DNA from: Paenibacillus sp.
GTDB taxonomy: Bacteria; Bacillota; Bacilli; Paenibacillales; Paenibacillaceae
NCBI GenBank assembly: GCA_029256665.1
Contig: JAQSXN010000018.1
Span: forward strand, 1-21,985
DNA length: 21,985 nt
Direction: 5' to 3'
This document shows, piece by piece, positions 15,123 through 21,985 of the stretch (within the stretch, counting starts at the first letter, position 1; every line of letters begins with the position of its first letter). Under the pieces are notes generated by a model that saw nothing but the letters and a program-made list of their open reading frames with translations, searched no databases and had not been told where the DNA came from. Both the position numbers and the translations under genes were made by a program.

Positions 15123-17627
15123 ATGAGCGGAATGATCAAGATCAGAGGCGCGCGGGAAAATAATTTGAAGAACGTGTCGTTGTCCATCCCCAAACATAAG
15201 CTCGTCGTCGTGACGGGACCTTCCGGTTCGGGCAAATCGACGTTAGCCATGGACACGCTGCAACGGGAGTGCCAACGGCAATACATGGAGTCGATGGGGA
15301 TGGTGTCCGACACGGTCGGCAAGCCCAAAGTCGATGCCATTGAGGGGCTCTCTCCTTCCATCAGCGTCGGGCAGCATCAGACGAACCGCAACCCGCGCTC
15401 GACAATCGGCACGGCAACCGATATTTATACGTTGATGAGAATCATATATGCCAAGCTGGGCGAGCGTCCTTGTCCGTCATGCGGCGAGACCGTCGCCAGC
15501 GTCATCGGAGCGGACCAGCCGCCGGCGAACGAATGGGAAGACGAAGCGCAGACGGGGCGCGAAACCGTAAGCTGCGGCGCATGCGGTCATGTTCTGGACA
15601 AGCTGACGATGTCCCATTTCTCCTTCAATAAGCCGGAAGGCGCTTGCGAGACCTGCGACGGGCTTGGACATGTCTCATCGCTGAACATGGAAGCGGCGTT
15701 CGATACCGGCAAGAGTCTCCGCGACGGCGCCGTCAAATTTTGGTTCGAGATGTGGATCGATTACAACGTATCCACGTTGAAGGCGGCGGCGAAACATTAC
15801 GCCATCCCGTTCGACGAGCATCAGCCATTAAACGAATACGATCCGGCAACGCTCGATTTGCTTTACTACGGCGTCGAAAGCGACACCTTTGCGGCTAGAT
15901 TCCCGGATAAGAAACCGCCGAAGACCGTTGGCCAAGGCAAATACGAAGGCGTCATTACCGGCATATGGCGCAGGTTCAAGGAGAAGGGCGGCGAGTCTGG
16001 CGAAGCCGCCATGTTCGAGCAGCGCGTCTGCGAGGGCTGCAACGGCGCGAAGCTCAAGAAAGAAAGTCTGCTCGTCAAGGTTAACGGTCTGGCGATACAT
16101 GAAGCTTCTTACGGCGCGCTCGGCGAGACGCTCTCATGGCTGGAGCAGCTGGAAGGCGGTTTGAACGAGAGCGAGGCGCAGCTTGTCGGAGGCATCATCC
16201 ATGACATGTCCGTGCGCATACGGCGAATCATCGAAGCCGGGCTTGGCTATACGACGCTGGACAGGCAGATCATCACATTGTCGGGAGGCGAATCGCAGCG
16301 GCTGCGGCTGGCGTCCATTATCGGATCGGGACTGACCGGCGTATTGTATATTCTAGACGAACCGACGGCCGGGCTGCATCCAAAGGATACGGGCGGTCTG
16401 ATCCAGGTCATGAAGCAGCTGCGCGATCTAGGCAACACGGTACTCGTCATCGAACACGACGAAGAAGTGATGCGAGCGGCCGATCATATTATCGATATCG
16501 GCCCGGGAGCAGGCGCTTATGGCGGCCAAGTCGTGGGACAAGGCACGCTTGAAGAGTTGATGGAGCAGCCGAAGTCGGTGACGGGAGCGTTCTTCCGCGA
16601 GGAGCTTGAACGGACAGGAGCGAAGCCGGTACGAAGATCGGGATTGGGACAATCGATAACCGTCGCAAACGCCTCGCACCGCAACTTGAAAAACGTGACC
16701 GCTTCCTTCCCGCTAGGCTGCCTCGTTTCGGTAACGGGCGTATCCGGTTCCGGCAAGTCGACGCTAGTGTTCGATCTGCTAGCGGAATCGGGACCGAACA
16801 AGCTGCCGCCGCTCGGCTGCGAAGGAGTGTCGGGCTGGGAGCATGCCGGCTCTCTCATTACGGTCGATCAATCGCCGCTTTCCCGGATGCAAAGGTCCAA
16901 TATCGCGACGTATACCGATGTTTATACGCATCTGCGCAATTGGTACGCAAGCTTCCCTGAGGCGAAGCGGCTCAAACTGACGGCCAAACATTTTTCCTTT
17001 AATACGGCGGGCGGCAGATGCGAGGAGTGTCAGGGATTAGGCGTCGTGCCGATCCATATGCATTTCCTGCCCGAGATCGAGGTGCGCTGCACGGCATGCA
17101 AGGGAAGACGCTTCAAGGACGAGGTGCTGGCCGTCGCGCATCAAGGCTACAGCATCTCCGACCTGCTCGATATGTCCATCGAGGAAAGCGCGTCCGTGAT
17201 CGGCAATCAACCGAAAATAGCCGATACGCTAAAGCTGCTGTGCGAGGTAGGTCTTGGCTATTTGAAATGGGGGCAATCGCTTAGCACTTTGTCCGGCGGA
17301 GAAGGGCAACGAATCAAGTTAGCCAAACATCTGGGCAAAAAAACGAGCCAGCATGCCGTTTACCTGCTGGACGAGCCGACGACGGGACTGCATCCCGGCG
17401 ATGTCCGTCGCTTGCTTGTATTGCTGAACAAGCTGGTCGACGCGGGCAATACGGTCATCGTCGTGGAGCATAACCTCGACGTCATCTGGCAATCTGATTA
17501 TGTCATCGACATCGGTCCGGAGGGCGGAGAAGCGGGGGGCATGATCATGGCGCAAGGAACGCCCGAAGAGGTGGCGCGAGTGGACGTTTCCCACACAGGA
17601 CAGTTTCTTAGAGCGCATATGCAGTAA
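15123..17627 (+). CDS. UvrA-like tandem ABC ATPase lacking the UvrB-binding domain
   Basis: This 834-residue protein is a soluble DNA-binding ATPase of the UvrA family with two ABC modules. Module I has Walker A GPSGSGKS (residues 32-39), signature LSGGESQRL (~386) and Walker B with ILDEPT (~410). Module II has GVSGSGKS (~540), LSGGEGQRI (~723) and LLDEPT. Zinc-binding cysteine pairs lie at 117/120, 151/154, 175/178, and near 633/636 and 655/658. Core UvrA has about 940 residues; here the ~120-150-residue UvrB-interaction domain after the first zinc pair is reduced to about 30 residues. It is therefore a UvrA2/DrrC-like paralogue, a group linked to drug self-resistance or DNA protection rather than standard excision repair. 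The start is ATG 15123, seven bases after GGAGG. The divergent MerR gene suggests inducible expression. Confidence 0.93.
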   Translation: MSGMIKIRGARENNLKNVSLSIPKHKLVVVTGPSGSGKSTLAMDTLQRECQRQYMESMGMVSDTVGKPKVDAIEGLSPSISVGQHQTNRNPRSTIGTATDIYTLMRIIYAKLGERPCPSCGETVASVIGADQPPANEWEDEAQTGRETVSCGACGHVLDKLTMSHFSFNKPEGACETCDGLGHVSSLNMEAAFDTGKSLRDGAVKFWFEMWIDYNVSTLKAAAKHYAIPFDEHQPLNEYDPATLDLLYYGVESDTFAARFPDKKPPKTVGQGKYEGVITGIWRRFKEKGGESGEAAMFEQRVCEGCNGAKLKKESLLVKVNGLAIHEASYGALGETLSWLEQLEGGLNESEAQLVGGIIHDMSVRIRRIIEAGLGYTTLDRQIITLSGGESQRLRLASIIGSGLTGVLYILDEPTAGLHPKDTGGLIQVMKQLRDLGNTVLVIEHDEEVMRAADHIIDIGPGAGAYGGQVVGQGTLEELMEQPKSVTGAFFREELERTGAKPVRRSGLGQSITVANASHRNLKNVTASFPLGCLVSVTGVSGSGKSTLVFDLLAESGPNKLPPLGCEGVSGWEHAGSLITVDQSPLSRMQRSNIATYTDVYTHLRNWYASFPEAKRLKLTAKHFSFNTAGGRCEECQGLGVVPIHMHFLPEIEVRCTACKGRRFKDEVLAVAHQGYSISDLLDMSIEESASVIGNQPKIADTLKLLCEVGLGYLKWGQSLSTLSGGEGQRIKLAKHLGKKTSQHAVYLLDEPTTGLHPGDVRRLLVLLNKLVDAGNTVIVVEHNLDVIWQSDYVIDIGPEGGEAGGMIMAQGTPEEVARVDVSHTGQFLRAHMQ

Positions 17628-17676
17628 TGAACGGAAGCGCAGCTGAGAACTAATGATGATTAGCTGGCAAGTTAGG

Positions 17677-18375
17677 TTACATGCGCTCGCGCAGCACCAT
17701 TTCCACTTTGGTCAGATGCGTCCCGATTAGTCGGGACGCTTCTTCTGCGTTGCCGGCGGCTATCGCATCGTAAATCGCATGATGCTCCTCCAATAATCGC
17801 GCGGCGGTAGACGTCTCCTGGTAGAACCACAACTCCCGCGTCTGTCCGATCGTGCGGCCTAGCCGCTCCGCCATGGAGTCCATCAACCCGCTAAGTAGGG
17901 AATTATGCGAAGCGGCGGCGATCGCGGCATGGAACGCGACATCGGCTTGTTCGCCTGCGGCCGTATCGTCGTTCTCGAGCGCTTGACGCATCGAGACGAG
18001 GACGGCGCCTAGCGCCTCGAGATCCGCGGCCGTCCGGTTGCGCGCGGCAAGCGTCGCCGTGCCGGTCTCCAGCACCTTCCTCACTTCTAGCAGCTCCATG
18101 ATGGAGGCGGCTTCCTTAAAGGGATCGGCTTGTTCATTCCGCTCGCTGGGCAGCTCTTTCTTCACGAAGGTGCCGCCGCCATGGCGAATGTCGAGCCATC
18201 CGGTCGCTTTGAGCGCGCTTAGCGCCTCGCGTACGGTCGATCGGCCGACGCCAAACGACGCCGACAATTCCACGACGGAAGGCAGTTTATCGCCCGGCTT
18301 CCATTCGCCGTCGCGAATTTTCGTCAAGAGGACGCGGCTTACGATCTCGTGCCCTTTCTCCGTTTCGATTTTCAT
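17677..18375 (-). CDS. FadR-subfamily GntR transcriptional regulator of the glycolate/lactate genes
   Basis: This 232-residue repressor has an N-terminal winged helix (about 8-72, with GDKLPSVVELSASFGVGRST and VREALSALKATGWL) and a C-terminal FCD ligand-binding domain (about 85-225). The FCD domain shows the expected metal/ligand residues: an Asp-x3-His in DVAFHAAI, a His in EEHHAIYDAI and a His in IGTHL. GGAGG lies nine bases before the ATG at 18375. The gene is divergent from glcD-glcF across 139 bases, so it very likely controls them in response to a 2-hydroxyacid, as LldR, GlcC and LutR do. It is convergent with the UvrA-like gene (49 bases apart). The effector, glycolate or lactate, cannot be decided from sequence. 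Confidence 0.92.
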   Translation of the reverse strand: MKIETEKGHEIVSRVLLTKIRDGEWKPGDKLPSVVELSASFGVGRSTVREALSALKATGWLDIRHGGGTFVKKELPSERNEQADPFKEAASIMELLEVRKVLETGTATLAARNRTAADLEALGAVLVSMRQALENDDTAAGEQADVAFHAAIAAASHNSLLSGLMDSMAERLGRTIGQTRELWFYQETSTAARLLEEHHAIYDAIAAGNAEEASRLIGTHLTKVEMVLRERM

Positions 18376-18447
18376 TGCGCGTTACCTCCGTTATCCTAAT
18401 CGCACTGTCGATGTAATTTGGGTCTGTTCTTTAATATAAGCATAAGC

Positions 18448-18453
18448 TATAAT
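18448..18453 (+). promoter_or_regulatory. -10 element of the glcD-glcF promoter
   Basis: A consensus TATAAT lies 62 bases before the glcD start. The -35 region 17 bases upstream is weak (TGTTCT). RNA would begin near 18460, right at the palindrome 18463-18475. Confidence 0.55.
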
Positions 18454-18462
18454 GATTGAAAA

Positions 18463-18475
18463 GTCATCAGATGAC
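18463..18475. promoter_or_regulatory. Operator palindrome for the GntR regulator
   Basis: GTCATCAGATGAC is a perfect 6-1-6 inverted repeat. It lies about ten bases downstream of the TATAAT at 18448, so a bound repressor would cover the transcription start of glcD-glcF. The core TCATC-N-GATGA is the same as the inverted repeat I recall being reported for the Bacillus subtilis LutR regulator, also a FadR-type GntR protein; that comparison needs checking. Confidence 0.7.
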
Positions 18476-18514
18476 CTGATCTATTATAAGATTACGGGTA
18501 ATGGAGGTATTTAG

Positions 18515-19927
18515 ATGAAACGCGAATTAATTGACGGGCTGAGAGCCATCGTCGGCGACAAACATTTCCGCAACGATCCCGAGGCGCTTGTCGCCCATTC
18601 GTACGACGGGACGCCGATGCTGCAATCGTTGCCCGAGGGCGTCATTTATCCCGAAACGACGGAGCAGGTGTCGGCTATTATGAAGCTGTTGTCCGCTCAC
18701 GGCGTTCCGTTAGTCAGCCGCGGCTCGGGGTCCAATCTGTGCGGGGGAACCGTGCCGGTCCAAGGCGGCATCGTGATGGTCATGCATCGCATGAACCGGA
18801 TCGTGGAGACGGATACCGAAAATTTGACCGTAACGGTGCAGCCCGGGCTGATTACGGCAGAGCTTATCGCGCACGTTGAATCTTTGGGGCTATTTTATCC
18901 GCCGGATCCCAGCAGCATGCGCATCAGCACGATTGGCGGCAATATCGCGGAATGCTCAGGCGGCTTGCGCGGGCTGAAGTACGGCACGACCAAGGATTAC
19001 GTCATCGGCCTGGAAGCCGTGCTGGCAAGCGGCGAGATCCTTCGAACCGGCGGCAAGCTGATGAAGGATGTCGCGGGATACGACTTGACGAAGCTGCTTG
19101 TCGGCTCTGAAGGGACGCTGGCGATCATTACGGAAGCGACGCTCAAGCTTGTTCCGCCTCCGAAGGCGAAGAAGACGATGCTTGCGATGTACCGCGATCT
19201 GTACGGCGCGGCTCGGACGGTATCGCGCATCATCGAGAATCGGATCATTCCCGCGACGCTTGAGTTCATGGACAATCCGACGATTCGCGTCGTCGACGAT
19301 TTCGCGAAGCTGGGGTTGCCGCGCGACATGGAAGCCATTCTGTTGATCGAGCAGGACGGCGATCCGGCAACGGTCGAAAGCGATATAGCCCGCATTCGCG
19401 AAATTTGCGAGCTGGAACTCGCCGACCGAGTCGAAGTCGCGGAAAGCCGCGAAGAAGCGGAGAAGCTGCTGACGGCGCGCCGGAGCGCCTTCACCGCGCT
19501 TGCCAGGCTGCGTCCGACGACGATTCTCGAGGACGCGACCGTGCCGCGCTCGCGCATCGCCGACATGGTGCTGCGCATTAACGAGATCGCGAAGAAGTAT
19601 AACGTCACGATCGCGACATTCGGCCACGCGGGAGACGGTAATCTGCATCCGACCGCCACGACCGACGCCAGGGACACGGAAGAGGTTCACCGGGTAGAGG
19701 AAGCATTCGCGGAAATTTTCGAAGCGACGATCGAGCTCGGCGGTACGATTACCGGCGAACACGGAGTCGGACTGGTCAAAGCGCCGTATTTGGAGTGGAA
19801 GGTCGGCGCGCCCGGCATTGAAGTCATGAAAGGCATTAAAGCGGCGTTCGATCCGCAAGGGCTGCTCAACCCGGGCAAGCTGTTCGCGAAGGAGACAAGA
19901 AAAAGGGTGGTGTTGCAGCATGGTTAA
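18515..19927 (+). CDS. glcD: FAD-linked glycolate/D-lactate oxidase subunit GlcD
   Basis: This 470-residue flavoprotein oxidises glycolate to glyoxylate, or D-lactate to pyruvate, and passes electrons to the partner iron-sulfur protein. The FAD-binding PCMH domain covers about residues 40-215, with VSRGSGSNLCGGTVPVQGG, PPDPSSMRISTIGGNIAECS and DVAGYDLTKLLVGSEGTLA. The C-terminal FAD-oxidase domain carries TIATFGHAGDGNLHPT (about 368-383), ITGEHGVGL and FDPQGLLNPGKLF. Length fits GlcD. GGAGG is seven bases before the ATG. The 3' end overlaps glcF by eight bases, so the two are translationally coupled. No glcE is present, as in the two-gene ysfCD arrangement of Bacillus. The substrate, glycolate against D-lactate, is not determined by sequence. 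Confidence 0.94.
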   Translation: MKRELIDGLRAIVGDKHFRNDPEALVAHSYDGTPMLQSLPEGVIYPETTEQVSAIMKLLSAHGVPLVSRGSGSNLCGGTVPVQGGIVMVMHRMNRIVETDTENLTVTVQPGLITAELIAHVESLGLFYPPDPSSMRISTIGGNIAECSGGLRGLKYGTTKDYVIGLEAVLASGEILRTGGKLMKDVAGYDLTKLLVGSEGTLAIITEATLKLVPPPKAKKTMLAMYRDLYGAARTVSRIIENRIIPATLEFMDNPTIRVVDDFAKLGLPRDMEAILLIEQDGDPATVESDIARIREICELELADRVEVAESREEAEKLLTARRSAFTALARLRPTTILEDATVPRSRIADMVLRINEIAKKYNVTIATFGHAGDGNLHPTATTDARDTEEVHRVEEAFAEIFEATIELGGTITGEHGVGLVKAPYLEWKVGAPGIEVMKGIKAAFDPQGLLNPGKLFAKETRKRVVLQHG

Positions 19928-21347
19928 CGGCGAAATTCAGAAGAAACCGGCCATCCAACATGCCAATCCGCTCGCGCAGACGCTGCTAAACAAGCTGGAT
20001 TACGACCAGCTGACGAACTGCATGCGATGCGGCTTCTGCTTGCCGGCATGTCCGACATTCCGGGAGACGGGCTTGGAGCCGGAATCGCCCCGCGGCCGCA
20101 TCGCGCTCATGAAGGCGGTCGCGGACGGCATCATGGATCCCGATCAGGCATTCCAAGACCAGATGAACCACTGCCTTGGCTGCCGGGCATGCGAGCCTGC
20201 TTGTCCCGCGGATGTGAAGTACGGACAGCTGATCGAGCAAGCGCGCGATGCGATCGAGGATCATGCGCAGCACAGCTTGCCGACGCAGGGATTGCGCAAA
20301 GTCATGTTCAAGGGCGTTTTCCCGAGCAGAAGCAATCTGAAATTGTTAGGCGGCGCGCTTGGTTTGTATCAGAAGTCGGGGCTTCAAAAGCTGGCTAGAG
20401 GAACGGGCATCATGAAGCTATTCCCTAAACATTTGCAAGAAATGGAAGCGGTTCTGCCGGAAGCGACGGCCAAAGGCGTCATCGAGCAGATCGGGACATT
20501 CCATCCCGCCAAAGGCAAAGCGATCGCACGCGTGGCCTTGTTCAGAGGCTGCATCATGGACGTCATGTTCGCGGGCACGAACGTCAACACCGTTAAGCTG
20601 TTATCCGAAGCGGGCTTTGAAGTCGTAATCCCGGATACTCAGGTTTGCTGCGGCGCCTTGCACGCGCATAGCGGAGAGATGGACGGCGCTCGCGAGCTTG
20701 CCAGAACGAACGTAAAGGCGTTTAAGGCAGCGGGCGTTGATTATATCGCCTCGAATGCCGGCGGCTGCGGAGCGTTATTGGTCGAGTACGACCATTTGCT
20801 TGGCGAGGATGCCGATCCGGAAGTGCGCGAAGCGGCGAAGTGGTTCGCGGACAGCGTCAAGGACGTTAGCCAGCTTATCGTTGAGAAAGGGAATATTCCG
20901 GCATTTGCCGAGCTCGCAGCGGAAGCCGAACACGGAACCGTAACCTATCAGGATTCTTGCCACTTGCGCAATGTCATGAAAAGCTCCTCTGCGCCGCGCC
21001 AACTGATGAGAAGCGTTACCGGCGTTTCTTATGTGGAGATGAAGGAAGCGGACCGCTGCTGCGGTTCGGCCGGCATTTACAACGTGACGCAACCGGAGAT
21101 GGCCGGACAAATTCTGGAGCATAAAATGGAGCATGCCGCGCATACGGGCGCGCGCTACATGCTGACCAGCAATCCGGGATGCCTGCTTCAGATGAAACAC
21201 GGCATCGAAAAACATAAGCCGCCATTCCGAATGGAAGCCATGCATATCGTCGATTATTTGCATGACCGAATCGTCCAAGCATCCAATGGTTCCCAAGACG
21301 ATGCCGCGACCTCCGAATACGCGAAAAACGACCCAAACGTTCGATAA
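19920..21347 (+). CDS. glcF: Glycolate/D-lactate oxidase iron-sulfur subunit GlcF
   Basis: This 475-residue protein carries electrons from GlcD toward the membrane quinone pool. Two ferredoxin-type 4Fe-4S motifs lie at cysteines 34/37/40/44 (CMRCGFCLPACP) and 85/88/91/95 (CLGCRACEPACP). Two cysteine-rich CCG domains follow, with VCCGALHAHSG and GGCGALL in the first, and QDSCHLRN, RCCGSAGIYN and NPGCLLQ in the second. This order is that of GlcF/LutA/HdrB-type proteins. It is longer than Escherichia coli GlcF (about 407 residues), with extra sequence between the ferredoxin part and the first CCG domain and a polar tail. Translation starts inside the end of glcD. A strong terminator follows at 21421, so the operon ends here. 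Confidence 0.94.
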   Translation: MVNGEIQKKPAIQHANPLAQTLLNKLDYDQLTNCMRCGFCLPACPTFRETGLEPESPRGRIALMKAVADGIMDPDQAFQDQMNHCLGCRACEPACPADVKYGQLIEQARDAIEDHAQHSLPTQGLRKVMFKGVFPSRSNLKLLGGALGLYQKSGLQKLARGTGIMKLFPKHLQEMEAVLPEATAKGVIEQIGTFHPAKGKAIARVALFRGCIMDVMFAGTNVNTVKLLSEAGFEVVIPDTQVCCGALHAHSGEMDGARELARTNVKAFKAAGVDYIASNAGGCGALLVEYDHLLGEDADPEVREAAKWFADSVKDVSQLIVEKGNIPAFAELAAEAEHGTVTYQDSCHLRNVMKSSSAPRQLMRSVTGVSYVEMKEADRCCGSAGIYNVTQPEMAGQILEHKMEHAAHTGARYMLTSNPGCLLQMKHGIEKHKPPFRMEAMHIVDYLHDRIVQASNGSQDDAATSEYAKNDPNVR

Positions 21348-21420
21348 TCGACGATTAACCTAGTAAGCGTTGTTCGGGAGAGGAACGGATTTCATTCGTG
21401 AATGTAGGGTAACGGTGACG

Positions 21421-21452
21421 ACCACAGAGCATACTCGCCTCTGTGGTTTTTT
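21421..21452 (+). terminator. Rho-independent terminator of the glcD-glcF operon
   Basis: A perfect 9-bp stem (ACCACAGAG at 21421-21429 with CTCTGTGGT at 21439-21447) is followed by a run of T. It lies 74 bases beyond the glcF stop. Confidence 0.93.
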
Positions 21453-21499
21453 GTTGCGCTTTTTTGATTTTACGATAATGGGAAAGAAGGCTGCGGAAA

Positions 21500-21636
21500 A
21501 TGAAAAAACATTTTACCGTCATTGGTTGGGGAGATTCGGGGGCAGTGTCACGAAGACTTTATTGTCGCTCGGCTACGAGGTGATGGGAAGTGACAGCGAC
21601 GAGCGACGCGTTCAAAAATTCGCGCCGATCCTTGCT
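21500..21636 (+). pseudogene. Broken remnant of a KtrA/TrkA-type potassium channel regulator gene
   Basis: The ATG at 21500, with AAGAAGG nine bases upstream, reads MKKHFTVIG and then shifts out of frame. The next frame continues as LGRFGGSVTKTLLSLGYEV and then MGSDSDERRVQKFAPI. Restoring one missing T near 21526 gives VIGLGRFGGSV, the NAD-binding Rossmann start (GxGxxG) of RCK proteins such as KtrA, which gate KtrB-type potassium channels. Only about 45 of the usual ~220 residues remain. Similarity stops at about 21631, where the first copy of an 82-bp repeat begins. The frame has thus two independent lesions, so a sequencing error alone cannot explain it. An overlapping open frame from 21370 to 21699 is not a real gene. 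Confidence 0.8.
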
Positions 21637-21712
21637 TGGGAGTATCATTGCCTTTCATTTACCTCTAACAGTATCCCCTCAACTCAGGTTTCGAAATAAA
21701 CTGCATGAATCC
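21631..21712. repeat. 82-bp direct repeat, copy 1
   Basis: This copy begins CTTGCTTGGGAG and contains TATCATTGCCTTTCATTT, CCTCTAACAGTATCCC and TCAACTCAGGTTTC. It matches the copy at 21743 with only scattered changes over about 80 bases. Its start coincides with the point where the ktrA-like remnant loses similarity. Confidence 0.85.
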
Positions 21713-21742
21713 CGGTCATTTCAAACAGCCTGATTTCAGCAG

Positions 21743-21824
21743 CTTGCTTGAGATTATCATTGCCTTTCATTTGCCTCTAACAGTATCCCATCAACTCAGG
21801 TTTCCGGAATAATCTGCCCAATCC
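21743..21824. repeat. 82-bp direct repeat, copy 2
   Basis: The second copy lies 112 bases after the first, same orientation, with 30 unrelated bases between. It differs at a few single positions (for example G for A before CCTCTAACAG, and A for C after TATCCC). Origin unknown; it could be a fragment of a dispersed intergenic repeat. From here to the window end (21825-21985) the DNA is AT-rich and I see no gene. Confidence 0.85.
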
Positions 21825-21985
21825 TAAGTCATGTACATTTGACAGTCTTTCGACACGCTGAATTATTAGATATTAATCTGTCTGTGTGGGTAATTTCTAG
21901 TTTCAATAAATATTGTTCAAATGATATATGTCTGCTTGCTGGAATCTGAATGTTTCAGCGCTAACGAATCCATTTTTTCTCTTGA

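Noticed and set aside
21370..21699. 109-codon open frame after glcF
   Set aside because: It runs through the terminator hairpin, joins the shifted frame of the ktrA-like remnant and ends in repeat DNA. It is a by-product of the frameshift, not a gene.
21631..21824. CRISPR array
   Set aside because: Only two units, each 82 bases long with internal differences, and no cas genes nearby.
21839..21876. Promoter starting with a consensus TTGACA near the window end
   Set aside because: No acceptable -10 hexamer lies at 16-18 bases, and no gene start follows within the window.

Overview
The window looks like the chromosome of a Gram-positive Bacillota bacterium, most likely Paenibacillus or a close relative such as Cohnella. 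This is an inference. It rests on strong AGGAGG-type ribosome binding sites, Bacillus-type promoters, a small membrane-anchored cytochrome c, an LplABC/YtcQ-type sugar transporter with no ATPase of its own, and a large membrane-bound AraC sensor-regulator. The coding DNA is fairly GC-rich, which gives many long antisense shadow frames. The last ~350 bases are clearly more AT-rich.

Layout. (1) 95-2207, minus strand: two overlapping FecCD-type ferric-siderophore permeases behind a perfect Fur box. (2) 2295-2777, minus: a membrane-anchored cytochrome c550-like gene with its own promoter and terminator. (3) 2861-11158, minus: a carbohydrate-utilisation locus, transcribed as a beta-helix protein then an AraC/YesS-like sensor-regulator up to a terminator, followed by two sugar permeases and a substrate-binding lipoprotein up to another terminator. 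(4) 11309-13582, plus: a large cytosolic protein of unrecognised family, divergent from the beta-helix gene and probably part of the same pathway. (5) 13642-14941: a candidate 55-residue protein on the plus strand, overlapping tail-to-tail with an XRE regulator gene, then a MerR-type regulator with an incomplete second MerR unit. (6) 15123-17627, plus: a UvrA-like tandem ABC ATPase without the UvrB-binding domain, divergent from the MerR gene. (7) 17677-21452: a FadR-type GntR repressor divergent from glcD-glcF (glycolate/D-lactate oxidation), with a 13-bp palindrome at the probable transcription start and a strong terminator after glcF. (8) 21500-21985: a decayed start of a KtrA/TrkA potassium-channel regulator gene, frameshifted by one base and cut off where the first of two 82-bp direct repeats begins.

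How the genes work together. The locus in (3) and (4) is best read as uptake of an oligosaccharide (pectin- or hemicellulose-derived by analogy with Bacillus yte/ytc/yes genes), sensing by the AraC regulator, and processing in the cytoplasm by two proteins without signal peptides. Energy for uptake would come from an ATPase encoded elsewhere, as with MsmX. The glc pair feeds electrons from a 2-hydroxyacid into the membrane chain. The UvrA-like protein with a divergent MerR gene looks like an inducible DNA-protection or drug-resistance pair rather than core excision repair. No tRNA, rRNA, CRISPR array or intact mobile element was seen.
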